Assembly: GCF_025917005.1 (NCBI RefSeq)
Contig: NZ_CP078091.1
Span: 3,038,001-3,102,000, forward strand
Length of the DNA: 64,000 bases
Source of the DNA: Porphyrobacter sp. ULC335
GTDB taxonomy: Bacteria; Pseudomonadota; Alphaproteobacteria; Sphingomonadales; Sphingomonadaceae
Direction: 5' to 3'
Position numbers and translations under genes: made by a program. The notes beneath the pieces were generated by a model that saw only the letters and a program-made list of their open reading frames with translations, searched no databases and had not been told where the DNA came from. Below are positions 6,358 through 16,327 of the stretch, in pieces (the stretch's first letter is position 1; each line of letters begins with the position of its first letter).

Positions 6358-8879
6358 GCCTGCCGATCAAGACGGCGTGGCGCATTGCCCGCCGCGATCT
6401 CAATGCGCGTTTCCGTGGGCTACGGCTGCTGCTGGTGTGCATCTTCCTCGGCACCGCAGCGCTGGCCGCCATCGGCACGCTGACCAGCGCGATCGAGCGC
6501 GAGCTGGCCTCCAGCGGGCAGGAACTGCTGGGCGGCGATCTCGAAGTCGAGGTGTGGCAGCGCGATCTCAAGCCGGATGAACGCGAAGCCCTCGCCGAAT
6601 ATGGCAAGATTTCGAGCGGCTACCGGATGCAGGCGATGGCCAGCACGCCCGATGCCGCTGCGCCCATCGAGCTGAAGGCGGTGGATGCCAGCTGGCCGAT
6701 GTTCGGCACCCTGACGCTCACCGATGACCGCACGGTGGGTGCGCCTTCGGGCATGGATGCATGGATCGCGCAGACCGCACTGGAACGGCTCGGCATCACA
6801 GTCGGGGACAGCTTCAAGGTCGGCACCGTCACCCTGCGCGCAGCGGGCATCATCAGGGACGAGCCGGACCGCCTGTCCGAAGGCTTCCAGCTCGGCCCGA
6901 CGATCATCGTCGCGCAGGATGTGCCTGCCAAGGCCGGGCTGCTGCAACCGGGAGCGCTCTATCAGAGCAAGCACCGCATCGCCTTTGCCAATCCTGCGGC
7001 TGATCCTGACGCGGTTGAGGAGGCGCTGACCAAGCAGTTCCCCACCGCCGGGTTCGACATCCGCACCCGCGATCGCGCTTCGCCCGGCGCAGACCGCTTC
7101 GTGCGGCAGATGAGCGATTTCCTGACGCTGGTCGGCCTTGCCGCGCTGGTCATCGCAGGGATCGGGATTGCGGGCGGGGTTTCGTCCTATCTCGACCAGC
7201 GCCGTTCCAGCATTGCCACGCTGAAGGTGCTCGGCGCGACATCGAGCGATATCGTGCGCATTTATGCGATGCAGATCGGCGTGGCGGCGCTTGCCGGAAG
7301 CATCGCGGGGTTGGCCGCAGGCGTGCTGGTCACACCGCTGCTGGCGGGCGCGCTGCAAGGGCTGCTGCCGGTCGAAAGCGGCTTCATCATCGCACCGGGC
7401 GCGCTGCTGCTGGCGGCGAGTTACGGCCTGCTGGTGGCCTTCGCCTTTGCCGCCGCTCCGCTGCTGCGCGCACGCACCTTCCCGGCGATGGCGCTGATGC
7501 GGTCGGGCATCGTGCCGCTGGCGCGGGACAAGCGGGCGCTGCTGGCGACGGCCCTCGGCCTTGCGGCGATCTGTGCGCTGGCGCTGCTGACCACCGCGCA
7601 GCCGATGCTGTCGGGCGGATTCCTGATCGGTGCCGGCGGCGCGCTGGTGCTGCTGGCGGGGCTTGGCTGGGGCATACAGGCCCTCGCCCGCCGCCTGCCG
7701 CGTCCGGCCAATCCCTTGCTGCGCAGCGCGCTATCGAACATACACCGGCCCGGCGCGCCGACGGGGGCGCTGGTGACAGCACTGGGCTTCGGCCTCGCCG
7801 CCTTCGTGCTGCTTGCTGCGGTGCAGAGCGCGATTGATGGCAACATCGCCCAGCGGGTGCCGAAGGAAGCGCCCGATTACTTCGTGCTGGACGTGCCGCG
7901 CGACAAGGAGCCGCGCTTCTTCGCGCTGATCCAGCAGGACTTCCCCAAGGCCGCGATCCGCACCGTGCCGACGATGCGCGGCGCGGTGATCGCCTATGGG
8001 CCGAAGGACACAATGGTCCGCGTTGCCGACCTGAAAGAGATCCCCGAAGGCGCATGGGCGCTGCGCGGCGAGCGCGGGCTGACCTATGCCGACACCCTCC
8101 CTCAGGGCAACAGCCTGACCGATGGCCAATGGTGGAGCCCGTTCCACAAGGGTGAGCCGCTGGTTTCGGTCGATGCGCGCTTTGCCGAAGCGGTGGGGCT
8201 GAAGGTCGGCGATTACCTCACCATCGGCATCCTCGGCGTGGAGCGCACCGCGCGGGTCGCCAATATCCGCGAGATCGACTGGGAGAGCATGGGCTTCAAC
8301 TTCGCGCTGGTGTTCAGCCGCAATGCGATTGCCGATGCGCCGCACAACCTGTCGGCCACCATCGACCTGCCCGAAGGCGCGGATACCGCTGCGCGCGGAC
8401 GCTTGCTGCGGGCATTGGTCAAGGAAATGCCCTCAAGCTCGGTGATCGAGGTGGGCGGCATTCTGGTCGAGGCGCGCAAGCTGCTCGAACAGGTGAGCCT
8501 TGCCACGCTGGCGGCGGCGGCGGTGACGGTGCTGGCGGGCCTCGCGGTGCTGATGGGCGCGATTGCGGCGGCGCGGGCGGCGCGCACCTATGACACGGTG
8601 ATGCTGCGCGTGCTGGGCGCGAGCAGGCGGCAGATCCTGCTGCTGCAACTGGCCGAATACGGCCTGCTCGCCGGGGTGCTGGCGCTGGTGGCGCTGGCGC
8701 TGGGCGGGGGGCTTGCCTGGGTGGTGATCACCCAGCTGTTCGAATTCGACTGGCTGCCCGATTGGGGCGAGGTGCTTGGCGTGCTGGGCCTTGGCGTGGC
8801 GCTGGTGCTCGGCTTCGCGCTCGCCGGTTCGCTCCCGCTGCTGGGAGCGAAACCGGCGCGGGCGCTAAGAGAACTATAG
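6354..8879 (+). CDS. ABC transporter permease, FtsX/YbbP-like, two FtsX domains
   Basis: An 841-residue membrane protein partnered with the preceding ATPase. It has one N-terminal helix (residues about 18-45), a large periplasmic part, a first FtsX domain of several helices (about 255-380), further helices near 395-445 and 475-500, a second periplasmic part and a C-terminal FtsX domain (about 715-830). This ten-helix layout matches YbbP, which acts with YbbA beside TesA in E. coli. The substrate is not known; the genomic link with a lipid-type esterase suggests lipids or membrane-released products. The second domain repeats the signature [20 protein letters not shown]. Confidence 0.92.
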   Translation: MSLPIKTAWRIARRDLNARFRGLRLLLVCIFLGTAALAAIGTLTSAIERELASSGQELLGGDLEVEVWQRDLKPDEREALAEYGKISSGYRMQAMASTPDAAAPIELKAVDASWPMFGTLTLTDDRTVGAPSGMDAWIAQTALERLGITVGDSFKVGTVTLRAAGIIRDEPDRLSEGFQLGPTIIVAQDVPAKAGLLQPGALYQSKHRIAFANPAADPDAVEEALTKQFPTAGFDIRTRDRASPGADRFVRQMSDFLTLVGLAALVIAGIGIAGGVSSYLDQRRSSIATLKVLGATSSDIVRIYAMQIGVAALAGSIAGLAAGVLVTPLLAGALQGLLPVESGFIIAPGALLLAASYGLLVAFAFAAAPLLRARTFPAMALMRSGIVPLARDKRALLATALGLAAICALALLTTAQPMLSGGFLIGAGGALVLLAGLGWGIQALARRLPRPANPLLRSALSNIHRPGAPTGALVTALGFGLAAFVLLAAVQSAIDGNIAQRVPKEAPDYFVLDVPRDKEPRFFALIQQDFPKAAIRTVPTMRGAVIAYGPKDTMVRVADLKEIPEGAWALRGERGLTYADTLPQGNSLTDGQWWSPFHKGEPLVSVDARFAEAVGLKVGDYLTIGILGVERTARVANIREIDWESMGFNFALVFSRNAIADAPHNLSATIDLPEGADTAARGRLLRALVKEMPSSSVIEVGGILVEARKLLEQVSLATLAAAAVTVLAGLAVLMGAIAAARAARTYDTVMLRVLGASRRQILLLQLAEYGLLAGVLALVALALGGGLAWVVITQLFEFDWLPDWGEVLGVLGLGVALVLGFALAGSLPLLGAKPARALREL

Positions 8880-8903
8880 GGCGCGAGCTTTAGGCCGCGC
8901 GCT

Positions 8904-9773
8904 TCAGGCGAAGACCTCTTCCAGCGTCTCCGCCCCGCCGCCGGTGACTTCGGAATGAAGCGCTGCGGTGAAGGTCGAAGTGAACATCATGTAGATGATG
9001 AACAGCGGAATGATGGCGAGAACGCCGATGATGGCAATTCCCGCCACCGCAGCAGGGTTGTCCTGTCCGGCAAAGATCGCACCGAACAGCAGGGCGAAGG
9101 GCACGCCCAGCGCCAGCAGCGTAATGCCGAAGAAGCCGAGAAACGCCAGCATGATGCGCAGCACCTTGCCCCGCGTCACCGACCAGCTGCGGCGCATCGC
9201 GGCGACCGGGTTGAACACCTGATCGACCGCCACCACCGGGATCAGCACCGAAAAGCGGCAGGCGAAAAAGATCAGCAGCGGCAGGAATGCCAGCGCGACC
9301 ACCACGGCGGCAGCCGATCCGGCCGTACCGCCTCCCACTGATGCCGCGCCGAGCACGCCAGCCATCAGCGCGACCAGCGCAAGATAGCCGAGCATCATCA
9401 GCACCGCGATACCGAAGAATGGCAGCGCGCTCTTGAAACCGCGGGTCATCGCCGCGCTGAAAGATGGCTCCTCCAGCGGGGAGGCGATCGTCACCATCGC
9501 CGCCTGCTGCGCCAGCACGATGACGAGGTAAGCGCCGTAGAACAGCACCATGAAGACGATCATCCCGACGCCCAGCCCGGCAATTGCGCCCGGATCCTCG
9601 ATCCCCGCACCCATGCCCGCAGCGCCCGCCATGCCCAGCACCGCCATGCCGATGCCGAGCACGATCGAGGCCGCCAGCTGGATGGCAAAGAACACCGCCC
9701 ACATCCCCACCAGCAGCCAGAACCGCTGGCGAAGCATGGCAAAACTCGTCGCGAAAACGCGCCCGATATCCAT
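8904..9773 (-). CDS. Multi-pass membrane protein of unknown function
   Basis: A 289-residue hydrophobic protein starting MDIGRVFATSF. The ATG has GGGGGGAA seven bases upstream, while an in-frame TTG two codons earlier lacks good spacing. About six transmembrane segments are visible, for example WLLVGMWAVFFAIQLAASIV, GMIVFMVLFYGAYLVIVLA and IIGVLAIIPLFIIYMMFT. A polar region PVAAMRRSWSVTRGK precedes the last helices, reminiscent of membrane domains seen in glycerophosphodiester-phosphodiesterase-associated proteins. I do not assign a function. It lies downstream of the RDD gene on the same strand with a 32-base gap, so the two are probably co-transcribed. Confidence 0.75.
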   Translation of the reverse strand: MDIGRVFATSFAMLRQRFWLLVGMWAVFFAIQLAASIVLGIGMAVLGMAGAAGMGAGIEDPGAIAGLGVGMIVFMVLFYGAYLVIVLAQQAAMVTIASPLEEPSFSAAMTRGFKSALPFFGIAVLMMLGYLALVALMAGVLGAASVGGGTAGSAAAVVVALAFLPLLIFFACRFSVLIPVVAVDQVFNPVAAMRRSWSVTRGKVLRIMLAFLGFFGITLLALGVPFALLFGAIFAGQDNPAAVAGIAIIGVLAIIPLFIIYMMFTSTFTAALHSEVTGGGAETLEEVFA

Positions 9774-9805
9774 CGGCAATTCCCCCCGTTTCAGCCGCTA
9801 GCCCG

Positions 9806-10255
9806 TCAGTCGAAGACGTCGGGGTCGTAGCCAACCTGACCGGGCTTGCCGTAAACGACCAAGGTGCCTGCGATCATGTCGTGAAGGCCCTGCTTGCGCT
9901 CGGTGAAGCCGACCATGATGTAGCCGATCAGCAGGATCAGGCCTGACAGGATCTTCGCAAAGTAGCGCCCGAAAGCGCGCGCCGGAGATATCCGCCGTCC
10001 GTCCGTATCGACAACGATGAGGCCCAGCGCCATCTTGCCCGGAGTGGCCTGATAGGCCGAACTTTCAAACCCGACGAAATAGGCAATGCCGACAATCAGG
10101 CCGATCAGATCCGTGAAGGAATAGATCGGCGCCGACGGGTCAGTGTTGATCAGGTCCTCTCCCGACAGGAGCGCGAGCACGAAACCGATGATCAGCAGCG
10201 GAATGATGTCGATGATGTAGGCGAGAACGCGAATCCAGAAGCCAGCGAAATTCAT
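9806..10255 (-). CDS. RDD family membrane protein
   Basis: A 149-residue protein with start MNFAGFWIRVLAYIIDIIP, chosen over a longer frame because AGGGGA lies eight bases before this ATG. The opening residues carry the R...D pattern that defines RDD proteins; the first helix follows at once, with further helices around FTDLIGLIVGIAYFVGF and ILSGLILLIGYIMVGF. The C-terminus has the family motif KQGLHDMIAGTLVV. RDD proteins are small integral membrane proteins, some linked to Na+/H+ exchange, most without a known role. Probable operon with the membrane protein at 8904-9773. Confidence 0.88.
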   Translation of the reverse strand: MNFAGFWIRVLAYIIDIIPLLIIGFVLALLSGEDLINTDPSAPIYSFTDLIGLIVGIAYFVGFESSAYQATPGKMALGLIVVDTDGRRISPARAFGRYFAKILSGLILLIGYIMVGFTERKQGLHDMIAGTLVVYGKPGQVGYDPDVFD

Positions 10256-10327
10256 ATGCCTAATCCCCTTGTTGCATGTGAACGTGTTGCAAACCAACAC
10301 AGAACACCGGCGTCTGCAAACGAAAAA

Positions 10328-10355
10328 GGCCCCGCACCATGTGGTGCGAGGCCCC
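10328..10355 (-). terminator. Rho-independent terminator of the TonB receptor gene
   Basis: A hairpin with arms GGCC-C-CGCACCA and TGGTGCG-A-GGCC around a two-base loop, with one mismatch, about 25 bases past the receptor stop. On the minus strand it is followed by TTTTT; on the plus strand by TTTT, so it could work in both directions and also insulate the RDD gene from the receptor transcript. Confidence 0.85.
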
Positions 10356-10380
10356 TTTTATCGTTTTGATCCGGGAAGGA

Positions 10381-13062
10381 TCAGAAGCGGTAACGCACCA
10401 CGCCGCCCCAGGTGCGCGGCTGGCTCGGGTAGCCCGAGACCGTACCGCCCTGCGCCACACCGTCGAAGTTGGTGAGGATGTACAGCTCGTTGAGCAGGTT
10501 GCGGGCGAAGGCGCCGACTTCCAGCCCGTTGTCCAGCGCCAGCGTCATCGAAGCGTTCACCAGGTTGACTTCGCGATCGAAGATCTGGGTGTTGCCCCGC
10601 TGCCGGTTGAAGGTCGGAAGGCCGTTGTTGATCGGCGTGTTGCTTTCGTGGCTGTAATCGACGCGGGTGATGAGGCGGGTGCCGGCATCGCCCAGTTCAA
10701 GCGTATGGGTCGCCGAGGTGCGCAGGCTCCACTCAGGAATACCGCCCACGCGCTGCCCCGACAGATCGCCAAGCACGGAGCCGGGGAAGCTGTCGAACAC
10801 CGGATCGAGGTAGGTCGCCGCGAAGGTGAAGGTCAGCGAATCGTCAGGCTGGATGGTGCTGTCGAACTCGAAACCGCGCACCGACTGCTGGCCTGCGTTC
10901 TGCAGGGCAAAGCCGAGGCCGGTGAAGGCAAAGCTCTGGAAGCCTTCGATGGTCTGGTCGAACAGCGCGAGGTTGAAGCCGAAGCCTTCCCACTGCGCCT
11001 TCATCCCCAGTTCGTATACCTTCGCCTTTTCCGGACCGGCGAAGCGGGTGCCGGTGGTCAGGTTGGGCGTGGCCAGACCGCCATTGATGATCGGCGAGGC
11101 CGGCGCGGCAAAGGTCGAACCGCGCGGACCGGGGGTGTAATCGGACACCAACGGACGGCTATCACGCGACAGGTTGATCGAGCTGGCCTTGAAGCCGGTC
11201 GAATAGCTCGCGTAGAGGTTGACCTCGTTCGACACCTGATAGGCAACGCGCAGCAGGTAGGTCAGCTGATCGTCACGCGTCTGGCCCGGCTCGACCGAGT
11301 TCGGCACGTCGGGCGACGGGGTCTGGAACTGCAGGGCCGCCAGGCCGAGCAGCGGGTTGGCCGACGATTGGGCCGCCGCCAGCAACGCCTGCTGGTTCAG
11401 AGTCGGAAGCGCCTGGAACTGCGCGCGGTTGGTCACCGCGCCGCCGGTCGCGCCGACGATGAACGCATCGACCACGTTGATCTGGGCCAACGGATCAAGC
11501 GCATCGAGCTCGATTTCGAAGTCCTTCTTGTCGTCGGTGTAGTTGAACCCGGCGGTGAATACGAGACCGTCAACCGGCTCGAAATCCACGGTGCCGAAGA
11601 TCGACCAGGACTTGTTGTCGAGGGCGAAGCGTTCCCGCGTGAGGAAGTCTCCGCCAAGGATCGAACCAACCGGCAGACGAAGACCTGCTTCTGCCTGACG
11701 CAGCGAGGCCTCGCCTGCGGCAATCTGCTGCGCAGCGGTCAGCCCAGGGATCAGCGATCCGGCAAGCAGGGTGCTACGCGCAGGGTTGAAGCCGACACTG
11801 CCCGGAGCCGAGTTGTAAAATCCGCCGCTGGCCGCGCTGAACGCGGCAAATTCGCGGAAATCATCACCCACGGTCAGCGAGCTGTCCTGACGGATCGACT
11901 CGTCGAAGTAGTAGCCGCCGAGCAGGAAGTTGATCGGGCCGTCGAAGTCCGAGGTCAGACGCAGTTCCTGCGTGAAGGTGTCGACGCCCTGATCGCGGGT
12001 CTCGACGGAGAGGTCTGCGCTGGTGAAATCAATGTCCTGGTTGAAGGCATTGCGCAGTTCGCGATAGGCGGTGATCGACGTCAGGGTCAGGTTGCCAAAG
12101 TTCCAGTCGAGCTGGCCCGAGAAACCGTAGTTCTCGTTGGTGTTGACCGGAACGACATTGAGGAAGTTGTCAAAGCTGAAGAAGTCGGACGGGAACTGTC
12201 CTCCCACCCCTGCGATCGCGCCTGATGTCGACGGGCCGACCACGAGGTTGCTGGTCTGGCAGCACACTTCATTGATCTTGCCGTAATCACCGATCAGGCG
12301 GATCTTGATGTCCGCGGACGGCTCGATCAGCAGGTTGCCGCGCACCGCCCAGCGGTCGCGGTTGTTGATCTCGGCATTGTCGAGGTTGACGATCCGGCCG
12401 AAGCCGTCGCGCTGCTGGTAGGTGCCGTCGAGCGACCAGGCGATGTTCTCGCTGATCGGGCCGGTCAATTCGCCGCGCAGGAACATCTGGTTGTAGTTGC
12501 CGTAGACCGCTTCGACCTGACCGCCGAATTCGTACTGCGGTTCCTTGGTGACGACCGAGATCACGCCCGCCGACGCGTTCTTGCCGAACAGGGTCGATTG
12601 CGGCCCGTTCAGCACTTCGACGCGCTGGACCATGTTGAGGTCGGACAGGGCCGAGGCCGAACGCGAGCGGAACACGCCGTCGATGAACACGCCGACCGAA
12701 GGTTCGATGCCGAAGTTGTTATCGCCGTTGCCGAAGCCGCGGATGATGAAGGTGGTCGCCGATGAGGTCTGAAGCTGGCTGACGCGCAGTGAAGGCACCA
12801 CCGACTGCAGGTCGAGCACGTCGCGGATCTGGGCCCGTTCGATGGTCTCGCCGCTGGTCACAGAGACCGCGATCGGGGTTTCCTGAAGCGTCTGTTCGCG
12901 CTTCGAGGCGGTAACGATGATGACATTGCTGCTTTCGGGCGTATCGACTTCAGGCTCGCCGTCCTGGGCCAGTGCCACACCGGGCATCGCCAGGGCGCAG
13001 GCAGCGCCTGCAAGCAAGGTGAATCGATAGGCGCCGGCAGTGCCGGTGAAGGTCGAACGCAT
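10381..13062 (-). CDS. TonB-dependent outer-membrane receptor
   Basis: An 893-residue outer-membrane transporter. The start MRSTFTGTAG is chosen over a longer frame because GGAGAGGAG precedes it and a signal peptide follows (LLAGAACALAMPGVALAQ, cleavage near residue 33). A TonB-box-like SNVIIVTASKREQ and the plug domain (RVSQLQTSSATTFIIRGFG, GVFIDGVF, VEVLNGPQSTLFGKNASAG, VISVVTKEP) follow. The rest is a beta barrel ending in RYRF with the C-terminal Phe needed for insertion. It resembles the many sphingomonad receptors for plant- or aromatic-derived compounds and siderophores. The neighbours do not indicate the ligand. It is a single gene with its own terminator. Confidence 0.93.
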   Translation of the reverse strand: MRSTFTGTAGAYRFTLLAGAACALAMPGVALAQDGEPEVDTPESSNVIIVTASKREQTLQETPIAVSVTSGETIERAQIRDVLDLQSVVPSLRVSQLQTSSATTFIIRGFGNGDNNFGIEPSVGVFIDGVFRSRSASALSDLNMVQRVEVLNGPQSTLFGKNASAGVISVVTKEPQYEFGGQVEAVYGNYNQMFLRGELTGPISENIAWSLDGTYQQRDGFGRIVNLDNAEINNRDRWAVRGNLLIEPSADIKIRLIGDYGKINEVCCQTSNLVVGPSTSGAIAGVGGQFPSDFFSFDNFLNVVPVNTNENYGFSGQLDWNFGNLTLTSITAYRELRNAFNQDIDFTSADLSVETRDQGVDTFTQELRLTSDFDGPINFLLGGYYFDESIRQDSSLTVGDDFREFAAFSAASGGFYNSAPGSVGFNPARSTLLAGSLIPGLTAAQQIAAGEASLRQAEAGLRLPVGSILGGDFLTRERFALDNKSWSIFGTVDFEPVDGLVFTAGFNYTDDKKDFEIELDALDPLAQINVVDAFIVGATGGAVTNRAQFQALPTLNQQALLAAAQSSANPLLGLAALQFQTPSPDVPNSVEPGQTRDDQLTYLLRVAYQVSNEVNLYASYSTGFKASSINLSRDSRPLVSDYTPGPRGSTFAAPASPIINGGLATPNLTTGTRFAGPEKAKVYELGMKAQWEGFGFNLALFDQTIEGFQSFAFTGLGFALQNAGQQSVRGFEFDSTIQPDDSLTFTFAATYLDPVFDSFPGSVLGDLSGQRVGGIPEWSLRTSATHTLELGDAGTRLITRVDYSHESNTPINNGLPTFNRQRGNTQIFDREVNLVNASMTLALDNGLEVGAFARNLLNELYILTNFDGVAQGGTVSGYPSQPRTWGGVVRYRF

Positions 13063-13482
13063 GGAAGCTCCTCTCCAAAAATCCCGCGACCCCGGCGTCC
13101 TGTTGCGGACACGCACCGTCCTTGTGCGTTCTCTCCCGTGATCGTGTAGGAGGCGTGATAAGCCAGTGCGCTGCCAGCCACAAGCGGCAGACCCGCGCTT
13201 TTCAAAGGCAAATCACGATAATGTTGCGCAAGAGTCACACTGATTCCCCTCGGTAGCCGTGCCTTGGCAGCCCCGGCGCTTGCCCCAACGGCCCGCTTGC
13301 GCTAGGCGGCCCGGCAATGTTGCATCGCAGCACATGGAGGCACTCGCGGCGCTTGCCGTAGCGTCCGGCGCTGTCGCTAACCCGCCATAAACTTTGCCTA
13401 ACGCGAGCGCCCCCAAGCGCCTTGCCCTTGTCCCCTGCCCCGGACGACCAGCGTCCGGCTTTTCACCGGAAGTTTCTCCCGC
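13063..13482. other. 420-bp intergenic region between the TonB receptor and typA
   Basis: This gap separates two divergent genes and should carry both promoters. I see no convincing coding frame and no clear -35/-10 pair. The only structured element is a hairpin CCGGACG-ACCAG-CGTCCGG at 13440-13458 followed by CTTTT, 25 bases before the typA start; it could be a weak terminator or leader attenuator. Confidence 0.5.
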
Positions 13483-15318
13483 ATGTCGTCCGCCCTCAGA
13501 AATATCGCGATTATCGCCCACGTTGACCATGGCAAGACCACGCTGGTCGACCAGTTGTTCCGCCAATCCGGCACCTTCCGCGAGAACCAGCGGGTCGAGG
13601 AACGGGCGATGGACTCGGGCGATCTCGAAAAGGAACGCGGGATCACCATTCTCGCCAAGTGCACCAGTGTCGAATGGCACGGGGCAAATGGCGATACCAC
13701 GCGCATCAACATCGTCGACACCCCCGGCCACGCCGACTTCGGCGCCGAGGTGGAACGCATCCTCTCGATGGTCGATGGCGTGATCCTGCTGGTCGACAGC
13801 GCGGAAGGCGCGATGCCGCAGACCAAGTTCGTGACCGGCAAGGCGCTGGCGCTGGGCCTGCGTCCGATCGTCGTCGTCAACAAGATCGACCGTCCCGATG
13901 GCCGCCCGCAGGAAGTGCTCGACGAAGTGTTCGACCTGTTTGTCAGCCTCGATGCCGAAGACGAGCAGCTTGAATTCCCGGTGCTCTACGCTTCGGGCCG
14001 TGATGGTTACGCCAGCGAAGATCAGGAGCGCCGCGAAGGCAGCCTGGCCCCGCTGTTCGAGAAGATCATCGAACACGTGCCCGCCCCCGGCCTCGATCCC
14101 GATGCCAAGTTCAGCTTCCTTGCGACGCTGCTTGACCGCGACAACTTCATGGGCCGCGTCATCACCGGCCGTGTCCAGTCGGGCACGATCCGCGTCAATG
14201 ATCCGATCCACGCCATCGACATGGACGGCAAGGTTGTCGAAGTTGGCCGCGCCACCAAGCTGATGAGCTTTGACGGGCTCGAGCGCGTTCCGGTCGAAAT
14301 CGCGCGTGCGGGCGACATCATCGCGCTGGCCGGCCTCGAAAAGGCGACCGTCGCCAACACCATCTGCGATCCTTCCGTGAGCGAGCCCATCGCCGCCCAG
14401 CCGATTGACCCGCCGACGCTGGCGATGCGCTTCTCGGTCAATGACAGCCCGCTGGCCGGGCGCGAAGGCAGCAAGGTCACCACCCGCATCATCCGTGACC
14501 GCCTGCTGCGCGAGGCCGAAACCAACGTCGCCATCCGCGTCACCGAGAGCGAGGACAAGGACGCCTACGAAGTCGCCGGTCGCGGCGAATTGCAGCTGGG
14601 CGTGCTGATCGAAACGATGCGCCGCGAAGGCTTCGAACTCGGCATCAGCCGCCCGCGCGTGCTGTTCCGCGAAGAAGGCGGCAAGCGCATGGAGCCTTAC
14701 GAGACGGTCGTGATCGACGTCGATGACGAACACTCGGGCACGGTTGTCGAGAAGATGCAGCGCCGCAAGGCCGACCTTACCGAAATGCGCCCCTCGGGCG
14801 TGGGCAAGACCCGCATCACCTTCTCGGCCCCGTCACGCGGCCTGATCGGCTACCACGGCGAATTCCTGTCCGACACGCGCGGTACCGGGATCATGAACCG
14901 CCTGTTCGAGAAGTACGACGTCTACAAGGGCCCCATCGAAGGCCGCATCAACGGCGTGCTGATCTCCAACGGTGATGGCGAGGCGAATGCCTATGCGCTC
15001 AACATGCTGGAAGAACGCGGCGAATTGTTCGTGGCTCCGCAGATGAAGGTCTATCAGGGCATGATCATCGGCGAGAACGCCAAGCCCGACGATCTCGAGG
15101 TCAACCCGATGAAGGCCAAGCAGCTTTCCAACGTCCGTTCCAGCGGCAAGGATGACGCGATCCGCCTCACCCCGCCGCGCCGGATGACGCTGGAACAGTC
15201 GATCGCCTATATCGACGACGATGAAATGGTCGAAGTGACCCCGCTGTCGATCCGCCTGCGCAAGGCCGAGCTCGACCCGAACGAGCGCAAGAAGATGCGG
15301 CGCAAGAAGGACAGTTGA
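13483..15318 (+). CDS. typA: Translational GTPase TypA/BipA
   Basis: A 611-residue ribosome-associated GTPase of the EF-G family, involved in 50S assembly and stress adaptation. The G1 motif is HVDHGKTT at residues 13-20; the switch region is [14 protein letters not shown]3 is DTPGHADF, G4 is NKID. The C-terminal part contains the EF-G domain V-like region and the TypA-specific C-terminal domain ([38 protein letters not shown]). Length and motif order match the family. GGAAG upstream serves as ribosome site. Transcribed alone. Confidence 0.97.
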   Translation: MSSALRNIAIIAHVDHGKTTLVDQLFRQSGTFRENQRVEERAMDSGDLEKERGITILAKCTSVEWHGANGDTTRINIVDTPGHADFGAEVERILSMVDGVILLVDSAEGAMPQTKFVTGKALALGLRPIVVVNKIDRPDGRPQEVLDEVFDLFVSLDAEDEQLEFPVLYASGRDGYASEDQERREGSLAPLFEKIIEHVPAPGLDPDAKFSFLATLLDRDNFMGRVITGRVQSGTIRVNDPIHAIDMDGKVVEVGRATKLMSFDGLERVPVEIARAGDIIALAGLEKATVANTICDPSVSEPIAAQPIDPPTLAMRFSVNDSPLAGREGSKVTTRIIRDRLLREAETNVAIRVTESEDKDAYEVAGRGELQLGVLIETMRREGFELGISRPRVLFREEGGKRMEPYETVVIDVDDEHSGTVVEKMQRRKADLTEMRPSGVGKTRITFSAPSRGLIGYHGEFLSDTRGTGIMNRLFEKYDVYKGPIEGRINGVLISNGDGEANAYALNMLEERGELFVAPQMKVYQGMIIGENAKPDDLEVNPMKAKQLSNVRSSGKDDAIRLTPPRRMTLEQSIAYIDDDEMVEVTPLSIRLRKAELDPNERKKMRRKKDS

Positions 15319-15346
15319 TCGGCGGGGGCGCTGCGGCCGCCCCGCC

Positions 15347-16195
15347 TCAATCCCACCAGAAGTACCACCAGTCGCTGACCATGTAGGACGCGGCGAGCGG
15401 CGCGAGCGTTTCCGTGCCCTGATAGACGATATCGGGGCAATAATCGAAATGTTCGCGCGCGAGGGCCAGTGCCTCCTCGCGCGAAGCGGGCCGCCGCGTC
15501 ACGCGGACGTCGAGCACGTCCGCGCTCATTCCGACCAGTTCGGCCCCGTATCGTTCGTGCCAAGATCGTAAGGCGGCGATGTGGAGTTCGGGCGGCGGAC
15601 ATTCGTTCCACGCGCCCCACGATGTGTAGGCGGGGACTTCCCAGCCATGGCGTGCGGGTACGACCAGAATGTAGCAGACGTCGTAGGGCGCGCCTGTCAG
15701 CACGTTGAAGGGCGTGCTCGGCATGGATGCGACGTCGGGCCTGGCGGGCCAAAGTCCGACCTCCGGCTCTGGCGCGTCCTCGATTTCGCCCGAGGCAGAG
15801 AATTCGGCCAGTGCCTCGCGGGTGCGGCACTTGAGTTCGTTCAGCGCCTGCGACCAATCCAGCGCTGCCGCCTTGGCAAGGGTGTCTGCGATGTCCGGGC
15901 TATCATGGTCCCCAACCTGTTCGAGCAGCGCATTGAGCGCCTCTGCATCGCCGACAATTACCGGATAGCCCTCGCCGCCCGCGCGCAGTTCCTCCCAACG
16001 GGCGAGCGCCCTGGCTCCTTCCACCGCCTCGATGCGATAGCCCGGCATCGCCTTGACGCGGGCATGGTCGGACGACAGCGTGGTGATACGCGGCACGATG
16101 ATTTTGGGCACCGAGGTCTGCGCCGTGCCCCGCCCGGCCCCGAACAGGCCCGCAAGGCTCGCCAGCAACCCCTTGATCATAGCCCTGCGCTCCAT
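15347..16195 (-). CDS. DUF4253 domain protein with signal-like N-terminus
   Basis: A 282-residue protein whose C-terminal third shows the DUF4253 pattern: WHERYGAELVGMSADVLDVR, REEALALAREHFDYCPDIV, then a Gly/Ala stretch and the end WYFWWD. The N-terminus (MERRAMIKGLLASLAGLFGAG...TAQ) looks like a signal or twin-arginine-like leader, which is uncommon for this family. A second start five codons in (MIKGLL) with AGGGCT upstream is possible. DUF4253 has no established function. Converges on typA with a 28-base gap; the putP gene is divergent upstream. Confidence 0.8.
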   Translation of the reverse strand: MERRAMIKGLLASLAGLFGAGRGTAQTSVPKIIVPRITTLSSDHARVKAMPGYRIEAVEGARALARWEELRAGGEGYPVIVGDAEALNALLEQVGDHDSPDIADTLAKAAALDWSQALNELKCRTREALAEFSASGEIEDAPEPEVGLWPARPDVASMPSTPFNVLTGAPYDVCYILVVPARHGWEVPAYTSWGAWNECPPPELHIAALRSWHERYGAELVGMSADVLDVRVTRRPASREEALALAREHFDYCPDIVYQGTETLAPLAASYMVSDWWYFWWD

Positions 16196-16327
16196 ACGAC
16201 CTGCTCCGTCCGGCCCGGCGTCCCCCGCGCGTACCGCAGGTTAGATCGGCATGATCGGCGTGTCACCTGTTGCCAAGTGCCGGGCGCGGCTAGCCAACCG
16301 TCCCGACGCTTGTTAGGCCACCGCCCC

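Noticed and set aside
10339..12225. Long plus-strand open frame opposite the TonB receptor gene
   Set aside because: It lies wholly antisense to a well-supported receptor and has the Arg/Gly/Ala-rich composition of a shadow frame in GC-rich DNA, with no recognisable domain.
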